Notes: generated from the letters alone by a model not told the origin. Positions 1 through 8,645 are shown, numbered from the stretch's first letter. The stretch: 64,000 bases of DNA from Clostridiaceae bacterium (GCA_910575585.1 CAJTGF010000027.1:1-64000); one strand, 5' to 3'. Numbers and translations are program-made.

Positions 1-2
1 GT

Positions 3-143
3 CTCGGAAAGATCGAGAAACCAGAACTGGACGATATAATCCCAGGTGCTTTTGGGAAGCGCAAAGGGATCCGGGTAAAATTTAAGGAACTGGGATACGA
101 AAGAATCCTGAAAGGCGGCATGACTGCCAGGGTTACAAGGTAA
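3..143 (+). CDS. C-terminal end of an unidentified protein (partial at left edge)
   Basis: An open frame enters from the left edge and ends with TAA at 141-143, leaving 46 residues rich in Lys, Arg and Gly (LGKIEKPELDD..., ending MTARVTR). The basic composition would suit a nucleic-acid-binding tail, but no family is recognisable from this piece. It is followed by a G+C-rich hairpin near 187-200 and a T-run. The start lies outside the window. Confidence 0.5.
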   Translation, partial: LGKIEKPELDDIIPGAFGKRKGIRVKFKELGYERILKGGMTARVTR

Positions 144-332
144 CATCAAAAATCGCCTCCAATCAAAAAATGTACTTTTTGATCAAGGGCGCGAAGCGCC
201 GCATTTTTTGACTGGTTTGTCAAGTGTTTTAGAGAAAAAAGTGGGTGATTTTTGAAAAATAGGTTCTAAAAGCCCCATGAAATAAGGGCTGAAGATTCCG
301 AGAAGTTATAATAATAATCAGGAGGGAAAGAT

Positions 333-674
333 ATGGATAAGCCGATCTTGGTGTAGGAACAGGGAGGAAACATCACCTTTGAAATTTTCGGTTTCAAGCG
401 GATCGAGGTCCAGGATGACATGCAGGCGCTCCGCCTGATCAGCCCGGATGCCACGGAGGAATTGTACTCCATCTGCGTATTTTTTAAATTCGAGGGGAGA
501 GGGGCACAGAACGTGATCCTTGGGCGTCACGCGGATTATAAGGATGCCCTGACTTATTATACGTCCCTGATCTCCCAGCTGGCAGCCGGGAGTATGTTCA
601 TCGGCATGATCCCCGGCGAAGACCGGGAGATGCAGGACCAGGCAGAAGGGGAAAACATCCGCAGAGCAGAGTGA
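333..674 (+). pseudogene. Small hypothetical protein interrupted by an in-frame TAG
   Basis: A good ribosome site (AGGAGGG, 321-327) precedes ATG 333. The frame reads MDKPILV, meets TAG at 354-356, and continues in the same frame as EQGGNITFEIFGFKRIEV through 674. ATG 420 is inside this frame and has no ribosome site, so the original start was probably 333, with TAG replacing a sense codon such as CAG. The rest (about 105 residues) is a mixed alpha/beta sequence with an acidic tail; I do not recognise the family. A TATAAT-like box sits at 307-312. It is either a nonsense-mutated gene or a shorter protein starting at 420. Confidence 0.5.
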
Positions 675-772
675 TGCAAAAGCGGCCTCCCGCCTACCAG
701 CGTGATGTGGAACTGCGCTCCACGTTTCCATACTTACCGTGAAAAACAATAAGGAACCAGAGGAGCAGATCA

Positions 773-1341
773 ATGAAGGGAAAAGAAGGAAAGGATACGG
801 TACACGTTAAGGTTATGATCCGAAGGGTCTTTGCGTATAAGGAAAGCGGCTGGAGCAGCTTCCTGGATGAGGATGCAGATGGCAACATTCAGCGCTTGAA
901 AGGAACGCTGGCGAATGAGCCGAAAACTGATATGACGTATCAGATCGAGATGGAAGCGAAGGCCACACAGACTATGAAGACGAAAGTACCCCCTCATGGG
1001 TGCTGCGGGTCCAGTTTAATGATGGAAGCGAGGCAGTGTATGGCGAGACGGACCTGCTGCAGCTGGAATTGGCACTTGCCATGACGACGCACAAGGCCCA
1101 GGGCTCTGAATTTGCTTATGTGATCGGGACCTTTGCTATGGATCAGTTCACCGTGTTAAGCTGCGCCATCGCCTACACGTTCGTCACAAGGGACAAGAAA
1201 CGGTATTACGCCATATGCCAAAAAAAGGCGATCTTCATGGCGATACGCAATGTCGGATCGTCCAAGAGGGACACGTTTCTGCCAGAAATGTTGGAAAGGG
1301 AAGAAAACATAGCGGAGGGAAAAAAGTTGCTGACAGCATAG
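773..1341 (+). pseudogene. RecD2-like helicase remnant, internally deleted
   Basis: The first ~65 codons from ATG 773 (HVKVMIRRVFAYKESGW) resemble the N-terminal OB-like domain of RecD2 helicases. From about 960 the frame changes to HTDYEDESTPSW followed by a UvrD_C_2-like end with the diagnostic AMTTHKAQGSEF motif (about 1080-1115) and a conserved tail (RNVGSSKRDTFLPEM). The whole ATPase core, including Walker A and B, is missing between the two pieces and the pieces are out of frame. RecD2 is normally about 700 residues or more; here about 190 codons remain. A CCATACTT motif lies at 728-735, 38 nt upstream. Non-functional as a helicase. Confidence 0.6.
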
Positions 1342-1356
1342 CTTTCCGCCTCCCTA

Positions 1357-1378
1357 ACCGATAAAGTCGGTGCTTTTT
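1357..1378 (+). terminator. Probable Rho-independent terminator after the helicase remnant
   Basis: A 5-bp stem ACCGA/TCGGT with a 5-nt loop is followed by GC and five T. The stem is short, so efficiency is uncertain. Confidence 0.4.
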
Positions 1379-1425
1379 AGCCCGAGGAAAGGAGGGAAGA
1401 GGCCCCACAGACGGCCCAAAACGAT

Positions 1426-1701
1426 ATGGAAGGAAAATACAAACAGCGGCTCATGTCCGCAGGCCGCCCCGAAGACGGGGACAGGCCAAGCCTAAAGGAA
1501 CAGTATGAGGAAAAGGAGAAGAAAGAGCTGGTCGTGCAGAAAAGCGCGGTCATGAAGCTCTCTCAGATCTATACAGCCATTATCAGGGCGGTGATGTCCG
1601 CACTGGCGCTGGTAGGGGGTGTGTCGCTGGTACGGCCGGAGATGCGTCAGGTTCTGGCAGGGATCGTCCTGGAAGCCGTCCGGGAGATCAAAGGGTTTTG
1701 A
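1426..1701 (+). CDS. Small hypothetical membrane protein
   Basis: A 91-residue protein. The first ~45 residues are charged (SLKEQYEEKEKKELVV), followed by a hydrophobic stretch around residues 50-70 (AIIRAVMSALALVGGVSLV) that could be one membrane segment, then a short amphipathic tail. The nearest purine-rich site (AAGGAGGG at ~1389) is too far away to be a standard ribosome site, so the start is uncertain. It lies between the helicase remnant and the primase gene. No family recognised. Confidence 0.5.
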   Translation: MEGKYKQRLMSAGRPEDGDRPSLKEQYEEKEKKELVVQKSAVMKLSQIYTAIIRAVMSALALVGGVSLVRPEMRQVLAGIVLEAVREIKGF

Positions 1702-1770
1702 AACTTCGGATGAGGCAGGCCCCACAGACAACAAGAAACAAGAACAGAGAGAATAGGGAAGGAGGCCGGA

Positions 1771-2883
1771 ATGATGGTCCTTCACAGCATGGCGTCCCTT
1801 GTGGGAGGCTACACAAAACTGTCCTATAACGATAGGACGAAAAAATATTACGGGAAATGTTTGTTTTGTCATTCTGGCACGGAAGTGTTCTGCGTAGATA
1901 ACAAGAATGCAGCGTTCTGGTGCTATTCCTGCGGGAGGCACGGGAACATGGAGGATTTCAAGATCTATGCCGGACTCATGCGCCCGCAGCCGGAACCAGA
2001 GCCGGAAGACCAGGGTGCCATGGAGATCTACGTAGCTGCGGCCGCTTATTATTACGGCTGCCTTGCCAGGCGTACTGGAACACAGGCCTATGCCTATATC
2101 ACGAAGGAGAGGGGGGTTAGCCCGGAGACGCTGGCCGACTTCGGCGTCGGGTTCGCACCCTATGGGGGCGGGAACCGGTCCTTGTACAGGCATCTAATGG
2201 AGCGGTTTGATGAGCAGTCCATCTTCCGTTCCGGCCTGGTAAAGCGGGGGAAGTACGGACCCTATGACATGTTCCGGAACCGGATCATGTTCCCGATCCT
2301 GGACCGGGAAGGGCGGGTGGTCGCTTTTGGAGGCCGTAGCCTGGACGGCAGAGGGCCGAAATATTTGAACAGCGCCGAAAGCCGGATTTTCAACAAACAC
2401 ACGATCCTATATGGATTCCAGACGGCGGCAGAGGCGTCAAAAACAGAAGATACACTCCTGGTTTGCGAGGGGTATATGGATCTCATTACCCTGCAGGCAC
2501 ACGGGGTACGTAATTCGGCGGCGGTACTGGGCACAGCGCTGACAAAGGAGCATGCGGGATTGATCCGCTGCTTTTATAAAAAAGTACGTCTGGCGCTTGA
2601 CAGCGACGGGCCGGGGATACAGGCCATGGCTCGTTCCGTCCCGGTCCTGGAAAACGCAGGACTCTCGGTGGACACCATGAGTTTCAGCCCGGCAAAGGAC
2701 CCGGACGAGTTCTTCCGGCTGTACGGGAAGGAAGCCTTAAAAGCCCATGCGGCCTGCGGCTCGGCCCCGTCTGTGCTGATGGTAAGGGCTTCGTCTGAAC
2801 CTGAAGCGGAGCTGGTCCGGCAGCTGGTGAAACGTTTTCGGATCAAAAGGGAAGAAGAAGCTAGGTTAGAAAAGATGGGGTGA
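1771..2883 (+). CDS. DnaG-type DNA primase, short form without helicase-binding domain
   Basis: Makes RNA primers for DNA replication. Residues ~28-58 carry a four-Cys zinc ribbon (CLFC at 30-33, CYSC at 51-54), a variant of the DnaG CHC2 finger. The RNA-polymerase core follows, including FGVGFAPYGG (~125) and the conserved FRNRIMFPI and FGGRSLDGRGPKYLNS blocks (~168-200). The TOPRIM domain shows EGYMDLITL (~232) and LALDSDGPG (~274). At 370 residues it lacks the C-terminal DnaB-interacting domain of ~600-residue housekeeping DnaG, as is common for element-encoded primases. A strong AAGGAGG site precedes ATG 1771; ATG 1774 is an alternative. Probably primes replication of the element. Confidence 0.85.
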   Translation: MMVLHSMASLVGGYTKLSYNDRTKKYYGKCLFCHSGTEVFCVDNKNAAFWCYSCGRHGNMEDFKIYAGLMRPQPEPEPEDQGAMEIYVAAAAYYYGCLARRTGTQAYAYITKERGVSPETLADFGVGFAPYGGGNRSLYRHLMERFDEQSIFRSGLVKRGKYGPYDMFRNRIMFPILDREGRVVAFGGRSLDGRGPKYLNSAESRIFNKHTILYGFQTAAEASKTEDTLLVCEGYMDLITLQAHGVRNSAAVLGTALTKEHAGLIRCFYKKVRLALDSDGPGIQAMARSVPVLENAGLSVDTMSFSPAKDPDEFFRLYGKEALKAHAACGSAPSVLMVRASSEPEAELVRQLVKRFRIKREEEARLEKMG

Positions 2884-2917
2884 ACAGAAAAAATAGAATA
2901 AAGAAACGTTGATCTGC

Positions 2918-2949
2918 GAAAAATCGCCTCATTTTGGGGCGGTCTTTTG
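2918..2949 (+). terminator. Terminator downstream of the primase
   Basis: GCGAAAAATCGCC then TTTTGGGGCGGTCTTTT forms a short GC stem preceded by A's and followed by T's, 35-65 nt after the primase stop. Confidence 0.5.
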
Positions 2950-3478
2950 CTGTAAAAGTCCATCGCTAAATAAACGGCATCAATTCCGCGATGCAAAATA
3001 GATCTTCCAGATTTTCATGTGTAGCGGTGCGCCGCAGCTGAGCGTATGAACGTTTAGGGAGAAAAACCGGAAAGCTTGTTGTTCTAGGCTTCCCGGTTCT
3101 CTATTTGCTTCCCGTTACCAATTGCGTAAAACCCCCTAGCTTCAGCCATGGGGAGCATCAGTGAACAAGACCTTCTTGATGTAGGCTCATACCCAGGAGG
3201 CTCCCTTCTGTACCTGCGTTTTTGTTTTTCTTCGGCTGAAATCAATAAGAATCTTCCATATCCATGTCAATGGGTTCCGATCCTGTCTTAGTATAGAACG
3301 TTCCGGAAAATTCGATCTTGTAATTGCCAGGTCCTTTTGTAGGGATTTTGCCACTTGCCCTCAGCTCACTTTTACTTTAAGGTAGATCTTAGTTGAAAAT
3401 AGTAATTATCTGCGTCCCAAAGGAGAACATTTACAAAACGGCTATCTTGAGACTCAAAAAAGTGCCTTCATAATGACC
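2950..3478. other. Gene-free spacer with a hairpin and a possible IS605-type end
   Basis: No convincing gene. A strong hairpin lies at 3059-3103 (GAGAAAAACCGG paired with CCGGTTCTC). At 3132-3153 CCCCTAGC...CATGGGG forms a small stem followed by AGCATCA, resembling the right-end structures of IS200/IS605-family elements. No tnpB coding remains nearby, so the IS assignment is tentative. Confidence 0.35.
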
Positions 3479-4020
3479 CTAAAATACGTTGGAAATGGTA
3501 TAATGTTCATTATCAATTAGAACGGTAAATTTTTGTACATCAAATCCCAGCATAATAGAATCATCATGTGCGTTTTGATAGGTGATAAAATTGTCTATGC
3601 CATTGAATGAAGCCTCCACCATAGAATATCCTGTTGGAACATATCCAAAACTCACAGGAGAGTCTTCCAAAGAAAGACCTGAGGTATAAGAATAGCGGAT
3701 ATATCGATTATAATTTCTATGATAACCTTCTGGCAAGCCGCACGCACTTCACCAAACGACAGCAATAGGGTAAAACTGATCCCCATGATTAAAAAGATGA
3801 CAGAGGCTATTTTTTTTCCATACCGTAGAGATAGCTTTATATGATTGCGATAACGGTAGTATTTGAGGATCCTGCACATCCTCCGTTCATAATGTTCAGG
3901 AAGAACGATACGGTTGATCTCTTGTTCTTGTGCATAGTCTTTTATTTCGCTTTCGCTGTTTTTAATTACAGCAGCCTTCAATAGAGATTCCCAGATCTCA
4001 TCTTCAGGGTCTTGATACAT
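3479..4020 (-). pseudogene. DUF4367-like membrane protein (anti-sigma type), frameshifted
   Basis: Read on the minus strand from ATG 4020, the first ~105 residues have an acidic N-terminus, a basic stretch, and a membrane helix (about residues 72-90, VIFLIMGISFTLLLSFGEVRA). The frame then runs into AT-rich sequence. The adjacent frame carries a convincing continuation (YNRYIRYSYTSG..., SPVSFGYVPTGYS, IDNEHYTISNV) typical of the extracellular DUF4367 domain that accompanies ECF-sigma/anti-sigma pairs. The switch lies near 3700-3735, so a one-base indel splits one gene. No sigma-factor gene is adjacent. It could be a sequencing error, but the surrounding AT-rich patch is also decayed. Confidence 0.55.
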
Positions 4021-4092
4021 CTTTATTCATCCCCCTTGCCATTTCGTTTTTTCCTAAAGGAATTTATTTGCACGGTAAAGGTTTTTCTCTCT

Positions 4093-4212
4093 CTAAAAAA
4101 AATTGGGTTTATCTGGAATAGGGAGTGAAAACAGTGTACCGTCTGGCAAAATAGGGCTTGCCATACCTCCCGATGTACTGTCCATGCCTTTTCTGCTCAA
4201 TATCACTTTCAT
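4093..4212 (-). pseudogene. N-terminal stub of an Nmad3-like nucleotide-modification protein
   Basis: A clear ribosome site (AGGAGGC) precedes ATG 4212 on the minus strand. The 39-residue product begins MKVILSRKGMDS and has SPILPDGTLFSLPIP, matching the conserved N-terminus of Nmad3 (nucleotide modification associated domain 3) proteins, normally ~200-300 residues. It stops at TAG 4093-4095 after an A/T run. Only the first 40 codons survive, so it is a remnant of a DNA-modification or phage-defence-related gene. Confidence 0.5.
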
Positions 4213-4361
4213 AATGCCATGCCTCCTACACAGCCCTATCTTAGCACATAGCACAGCAAAAAGCAACTGATAGCATATATAAATAACGCAACATGCGGGT
4301 TATGTAACACATAAGCAATTAGTATCATTTACATATACTATTTGCATTGGAGGAAAACCGC

Positions 4362-4694
4362 ATGGAGCAACAGGCATTAGGAAAGCGTATTCGTGAGGAA
4401 CGGCTAAAGCTTAATCTGACACAGGAACGACTGGCAGAAGATGTAAACCTTTCAACCGCCTATATCGGGCAGATTGAGCGTGGGGAACGCAGCTTAACAT
4501 TAGAAAATCTGGCAGCAGTTGCTAACCGTCTGGGCGTTACCATAGATTATCTGCTGTCTGATTCTGTCGTTTCGGATAATGATGGGCAGTATCGGCTATG
4601 GTGTCAACTGATGAACGGCAGGACAGAGGAACAAAAAGCCCTGGCAATCAATATGGTAAAACTCATGTTTGGCTATCTGGACGAAAATTCCTAA
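4362..4694 (+). CDS. XRE-family transcriptional regulator
   Basis: A 110-residue protein with a textbook N-terminal Cro/CI helix-turn-helix (residues ~7-62: GKRIREERLKLNLTQERLA, NLSTAYIGQIERGERSL, LGVTIDYLL) and a short helical tail. It starts at ATG 4362, 10 nt after GGAGG; an upstream in-frame TTG overlaps the ribosome site and is unlikely. The preceding AT-rich region has the inverted pair AGTATCA/ATATACT around 4322-4342, a possible operator. It is monocistronic, closed by the terminator at 4706. Likely an autorepressor or regulator of nearby cargo; target unknown. Confidence 0.85.
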   Translation: MEQQALGKRIREERLKLNLTQERLAEDVNLSTAYIGQIERGERSLTLENLAAVANRLGVTIDYLLSDSVVSDNDGQYRLWCQLMNGRTEEQKALAINMVKLMFGYLDENS

Positions 4695-4705
4695 ATGATA
4701 CAGTG

Positions 4706-4745
4706 ATGGGGAAGATACTCTTTAACAGAGAATCTTCCCCATTTT
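4706..4745 (+). terminator. Strong Rho-independent terminator
   Basis: Perfect 10-bp stem TGGGGAAGAT/ATCTTCCCCA with a 15-nt loop followed by TTTT, directly after the XRE gene. Confidence 0.85.
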
Positions 4746-5048
4746 AAGTGACCAGAAATCACCGCTAACGTATTTTAACCGATTGCTTGAGTAAACTTCC
4801 ACCTACCGCCGAATGAGCCTTAAAGCGCAATTTTAGGGCAGTTCTTATCGGTGAAAAACAACTTAACCGCTTACAAGCCTTATAAAAATTTAATTTCCAT
4901 CCTACAAAGGATGATAGAAAAACTGTATGGCTAAAATGCTGTTCTTCAATCGCTTACAAGACAGATTCCTTACAGCGGTTCACATATCGTTTTATTCCAT
5001 GTTTCGCTTACAAACCGCCTAAAATCCTTACCCCTGTGACTGACATAG
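4746..5048. repeat. Spacer with three CGCTTACAA direct repeats
   Basis: No gene. The 9-mer CGCTTACAA occurs at 4868-4876, 4951-4959 and 5005-5013, and a near copy CCCTTACAA at 5089-5097 lies in the end of the next gene. Spacing is irregular (83, 54, 84), so these could be protein-binding sites rather than classical plasmid iterons. Confidence 0.4.
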
Positions 5049-5276
5049 TTATAAGCTTTTCAGCATAAACCGTATTCCCTCTCTGAATCCCTTACAAAAT
5101 CCCTCTTTTTCCAGTTCATTATAGAAACGGTTCAATTCTTCTTCAACCTGTAGGTATTCCTCACCAGAGATAAGAGCAGACAGCCTTGTATAAAGCTGTT
5201 TTTCCATCAACTCAATTTCTGCCGCCTTTTCCGTAACGGTATGAGTGTAAATCGTATCTGTGATATATCGTTCCAT
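5049..5276 (-). CDS. DUF6809-like small protein
   Basis: A 75-residue acidic helical protein from ATG 5276 (MERYITDTIYTHTVTEKAAE). It ends with GFCKGFREGIRFMLKSL, a pattern like the (F)xxGFRxGxR(L/M) C-terminus of DUF6809 proteins found on Firmicutes mobile elements. An upstream in-frame ATG would add 16 residues but lacks a ribosome site. Function unknown. Confidence 0.6.
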   Translation of the reverse strand: MERYITDTIYTHTVTEKAAEIELMEKQLYTRLSALISGEEYLQVEEELNRFYNELEKEGFCKGFREGIRFMLKSL

Positions 5277-5411
5277 GACATTTCCCCTTGTCTGCAAAAT
5301 TATTTTAAACTTAATACTTATCAATCCACCTGAACGAAAACAGTGTTTCCAGTCTACTTTAAAATATATTTAAAACCATTTTCGCCCATAAATCTCATTT
5401 AAAATAAAACC

Positions 5412-5585
5412 TCAAGTATAAAATAAATTTAATTTTCGGTGCTTTGTTTTCAGCACGATATACCTTTCATGGCCAGTTAGGCGGCTTAACGGTTCATAGG
5501 AGCAGACAGGGTTTTCCTCACAGACAAGATAGCTTTCCAACGTCTGGTACTTCTGCTCGGCATAGGCTTCTGTATTCTTTTCCAT
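5412..5585 (-). CDS. Small ORF of unknown function, possibly a gene fragment
   Basis: From ATG 5585 on the minus strand a 57-residue acidic-to-basic protein (MEKNTEAYAEQKYQTLESYL, later CSYEPLSRLTGHERYIVL) ends at TGA 5412. The residue pattern looks coding, but no family is recognised and the basic tail runs into AT-rich sequence, suggesting truncation. Low confidence. Confidence 0.35.
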   Translation of the reverse strand: MEKNTEAYAEQKYQTLESYLVCEENPVCSYEPLSRLTGHERYIVLKTKHRKLNLFYT

Positions 5586-5892
5586 ATCCTTTTTGTTTTA
5601 GTACGCTTAACTCTAATTAGAGAATAAATAATTATATAGGGGTTCGCTGCCTGTAATTTACAAGATTTTTCAAACAGGCTTTGAACCCCTACCATCATCC
5701 CCAACCCCTTGACGTACTCTGGATTTTATGGTGTATATTGGACTGGTAAAGTAGAAGAAATTCAACATAATGTGAAAGGACAGAATTGTATAGACATGAT
5801 GAAATTTCGGTTTATAGTTTTCAGAAAGGGAATTAGCGTCCAGACATCATTTCGGTCCTGGTGTGTCAAAGACCAGTATCAACATTTTTCTA

Positions 5893-6237
5893 TCACTCCC
5901 TTTCGCGGTGATAATCCAATTCAACAGCGACTATAGATTCCAGGATATCCAATATCTTCTGCTGCTCCAAAGACGGGAGCATTTTTAACTGGCCTTCAAT
6001 ATCTTTTAGTTTCTTGGAAGTATAATTGTTTAATTCTTTACCCAAAAGGATATCTACTGAAATATCAAGGGCATTGGCCAATTTGACCAGTGTGTCCAGC
6101 CCAGGGGTTTTTGCTCCGCGCTCAATATAAGAGATAAAAATGCTGCTGCATTCGATTTTTTCTGCCAGTGCCTCTTGACTATAACCGGCCCGCTTGCGGT
6201 ATCGCTGTAATTGTTTGCCAAATGCTTTCTTATCCAT
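5893..6237 (-). CDS. XRE-family transcriptional regulator
   Basis: A 114-residue protein: Cro/CI helix-turn-helix at residues ~6-62 (FGKQLQRYRKRAGYSQEALA, SSIFISYIERGAKTPGL, ALDISVDILLG), then an acidic helical tail probably for dimerisation. It opens into an AT-rich region (6240-6360) with several ATACTAATAGTTAT-like half sites that may be its operator. No CCATACTN motif precedes it, unlike most genes in the window. The 300 nt beyond its end (5590-5890) hold no recognisable gene. Confidence 0.85.
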   Translation of the reverse strand: MDKKAFGKQLQRYRKRAGYSQEALAEKIECSSIFISYIERGAKTPGLDTLVKLANALDISVDILLGKELNNYTSKKLKDIEGQLKMLPSLEQQKILDILESIVAVELDYHRERE

Positions 6238-6628
6238 GACATAGCCTCAATTTTGTTTTAGAGATAATACTAATAGTTATACCCATTAAAGTATACAGAT
6301 ATTACATATCAAAATGAACTAATCAATAGTTGTATATCTAATACTGTAAGTAATAGTTTTTGGAATTTTTTTTGCCCAGTAGAGCATAAGGTCGCTGGTT
6401 TTGGATATGGGGAATATCAGCTCCTTTTGTAGAATGAAGGAAATATCAATTGTTTATTATAGGAAATATTAAAACAGACATTCATGAAAAAAGTTGTTTT
6501 ATTAACTGCCATCAAAAAAAGTACATCTAAAAAAAAATAGAACTTCGTATGGAATGGTTAAGAAAAAAACTGCAAGGTCACCCTGGTCTCCTTAATTTTC
6601 AAGTATTGGAATTATAAAGGAGGAGACT
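6238..6628. other. AT-rich regulatory spacer
   Basis: No gene. Contains TA-rich half sites (6260-6360) next to the XRE gene, several A-runs (6525-6540), and the strong ribosome site AAAGGAGGAG (6616-6625) of the next small gene. Confidence 0.4.
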
Positions 6629-6759
6629 ATGCATAGAGCAGAATATGGCAACAATTGTGATTCTAAAGAAAAAGGCGGTCCCCTGCAGAGAAAGGACACG
6701 GACTGGAAGTGGAGGCGGTCACGCCGGAGATCCTGGAGGGGCTTCGGATAACCAAGTAA
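6629..6759 (+). pseudogene. Short gene with a frameshift
   Basis: An excellent ribosome site (AAAGGAGGAGA) precedes ATG 6629. The start frame reads MHRAEYGNNCDSKEKGGPLQ. Near 6695 the better protein-like reading switches frame to GLEVEAVTPEILEGLRITK, ending at TAA 6757-6759. In the start frame the tail is Trp/Arg-rich and stops at 6751. A one-base indel near 6690-6700 is the simplest explanation. Total length ~43 residues; family not recognised. Confidence 0.4.
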
Positions 6760-6833
6760 AGACAGCAGATTCGACAATCTGCAGAAAAAGCGGGGGGCAT
6801 ACAAAAAGTATAATCCTTTCTGGCCTATGTGCA

Positions 6834-6865
6834 TAAAAAAATCCCCTTGCGCGAGGCAAGGGGAT
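6834..6865 (-). terminator. Terminator for the Rpn-like gene
   Basis: Perfect 10-bp stem ATCCCCTTGC/GCAAGGGGAT; read on the minus strand it is followed by seven T (6834-6840 plus strand A's), just past the end of the minus-strand gene at 6893. Confidence 0.85.
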
Positions 6866-6892
6866 TTGGCATCAGGCTGCTATCAACAATAG

Positions 6893-7873
6893 TTATGTTT
6901 CTTGGTCAGATTTAAACGCTGCATAGCCAGCTTTTTCCTCATCGGAAAAGTCCAGCTGTTCCATGGCATTTTCAATCGTTGTCCGATTCTTTTTGGCATA
7001 TTTCTCTGCGCTTTGATACTTTCCAATCAATATGCCTTGTTTAAGTCCTTTTTCGAGACCCTCTTTTTCGAATTCGTCCAGCAAAGTACACATTTTGACT
7101 TCTCCTTTCCGGGACCTCTCGATCAGGAACGCCTTATATTCACGGTAGCGCTTGTCGCCCGTGAATGTATGGAAAAACTCCAGCATCTCTGATACGTGGA
7201 TCCATTTTCTTTGATCATTATACATTACTTCTTTGTCATTTCCAAGCCGTTTTGCACGGAAAAATTTTGCGATGGTCTGGAAATCACTGCTGAACTTTTG
7301 GATCACATCATCTTCCAGAAAAGCCACCTGGACAAGGTTAATGTGGTAATTGGGAACGAAAGGCTTCAGTTCATCCGGTACATGAACAAGTTCCCACAAA
7401 GTAGTGGGCGCATCCCATTTTTTGAACCCGAAATACAGGACAAGCGTCACCACAGGCCATAATGTCTGTCCCTGGCGTAGACCTTCCGTGTATTTCGCTT
7501 CATTGCCATCTTGTTTGTTTTCGGCTTGAAGGCGTTTGATAATCCATTCGTATGCCGCATAGTCATATCCCATGCAGCGGACCGGCATGATCCGGCAGAT
7601 ATCCGTCTGGTTTTCTAGGCCCCAGACCGCAAAATGTACCTTGCTGCGGATGTCCTCTTTGCAGATGTCGCGGTCTTTCTCATGGTATGGACCTGCTGCA
7701 GCCTTATACCGGCTTGCCGTCGGACCGTCCACCAGATATTTTTCCTCCACGCGCCTTTCGCCACCATAGACGAGCACATTGATGATGTCCGCAAAAACAT
7801 CGCACCAGTCCTCCAGGAGTTTTTCCGTCTGATCCGGTTGGCTTGTTTGGCTTTTTGATTTTTTTGTATACAT
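6893..7873 (-). CDS. Rpn / PD-(D/E)XK nuclease-family transposase-like protein
   Basis: A 326-residue protein. An N-terminal region with an acidic DWCDVFADIINVLVYGG segment is followed by EDIRSKVHFAVWGLENQTD, where E-x-Q/N patterns match PD-(D/E)XK cores of Rpn (recombination-promoting nuclease) proteins, then WPVVTLVLYFG and a helical C-terminus with a Lys/Glu-rich coil. The start is ATG 7873, 8 nt after GGAGGT; an upstream GTG overlaps the ribosome site. On the minus strand CCATACTT (8016-8023) lies upstream. Rpn proteins nick DNA and stimulate RecA-independent recombination; many copies per genome are usual. A related fragment lies at 8170. Confidence 0.7.
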   Translation of the reverse strand: MYTKKSKSQTSQPDQTEKLLEDWCDVFADIINVLVYGGERRVEEKYLVDGPTASRYKAAAGPYHEKDRDICKEDIRSKVHFAVWGLENQTDICRIMPVRCMGYDYAAYEWIIKRLQAENKQDGNEAKYTEGLRQGQTLWPVVTLVLYFGFKKWDAPTTLWELVHVPDELKPFVPNYHINLVQVAFLEDDVIQKFSSDFQTIAKFFRAKRLGNDKEVMYNDQRKWIHVSEMLEFFHTFTGDKRYREYKAFLIERSRKGEVKMCTLLDEFEKEGLEKGLKQGILIGKYQSAEKYAKKNRTTIENAMEQLDFSDEEKAGYAAFKSDQET

Positions 7874-8169
7874 GTCCCTCACCTCCTTGCTTCCGTAAAA
7901 AGTCGGAGGCGCCTGGGGCAGCCTCCGCTAATCTTGCAGAGGCACTGTGCCCCGTGACAGACAAAAACATCTTTTGCCTGATGCCGTACTGCAATGTCTT
8001 GTGTCTGTACAGCATAAGTATGGGAATAAGAGGAAAGTTTTTTTGGGGGTTTTTCTTCGCGCCAGGAATATGCCAGAGTATTTCTGGTCCCGTCACGCAG
8101 CAGAAAAAAATAGATTGTTTTCCTGGCTTTTTTATTTGAACGATAATCCGTATCTGCAAGGCTAAGGAT
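7874..8169. other. Spacer with minus-strand CCATACTT
   Basis: No gene on either strand. Carries the minus-strand CCATACTT (8016-8023), a candidate promoter of the Rpn-like gene, and a run of G's and T's (8040-8055). Confidence 0.4.
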
Positions 8170-8418
8170 GTGTTAAGGGAGTATTTGGCAGTCCATGATA
8201 AGGAAGTGGTCAGCATCATGATGGCATTGTTTGATCAGGAAAAAGCTGTAGAGCAGTTTGGATATGAGAAAAAACAGGAAGGCCGCAAGGAAGGCGATTT
8301 GAAGCGGGCGATGAAAACTGCGTCCAAGATGTTTAAGGCTGGGGAACCCATCGATAAGATCGCAGTGTTTTTGGAGTTTCCACCAGAAACAATCTTGTCC
8401 TGGGTTGGAAAAGTATGA
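8170..8418 (+). pseudogene. C-terminal remnant of an Rpn-like protein
   Basis: Eighty-two codons reading REYLAVHDKEVVSIMMALFD, then QEGRKEGDLKRAMKTASKMF and a final FPPETILSWVGKV. This is the typical charged C-terminal tail of Rpn/PD-(D/E)XK transposase proteins, which direct small helical repeats of the EGRxEG type. No nuclease domain precedes it. A short partial echo of MMALxDxEK starts at 8415, suggesting a small local duplication. Not likely functional. Confidence 0.5.
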
Positions 8419-8634
8419 TGGCATTGTACGATAAGGAAAAAGTGTGGGACGGTTTAGTTTGGCGGTATCTTGTGCTATTGGCTGCATCCCCTACTAGCAA
8501 GACAGACACGAAGGCTCTTTCGGGGGACTTCTTTTTATTCTCGGCAGATGGGGCTGCCTTCCTGGGATTTTATACGGATAGCCAAAATCCATCCATTTTT
8601 CCGCAACCCTACCAAATTCCCATCAAAAAAACGC

Positions 8635-8645
8635 TATCCGCAAAA
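8635..8645 (+). repeat. TATCCGCAAAA dispersed repeat copy
   Basis: Sits in the context AAAAAAACGC-TATCCGCA. Other copies: 18766, 18844, 26321, 26359, 37934, 50961, 61639, 61858, and reverse-strand 61751. A variant TATCCGTA is at 49420. Confidence 0.6.

Noticed and set aside
5709-5892. A small gene in the AT-rich patch
   Set aside because: The 75-codon frame lacks a ribosome site, has no conserved features and runs into the opposite XRE gene.
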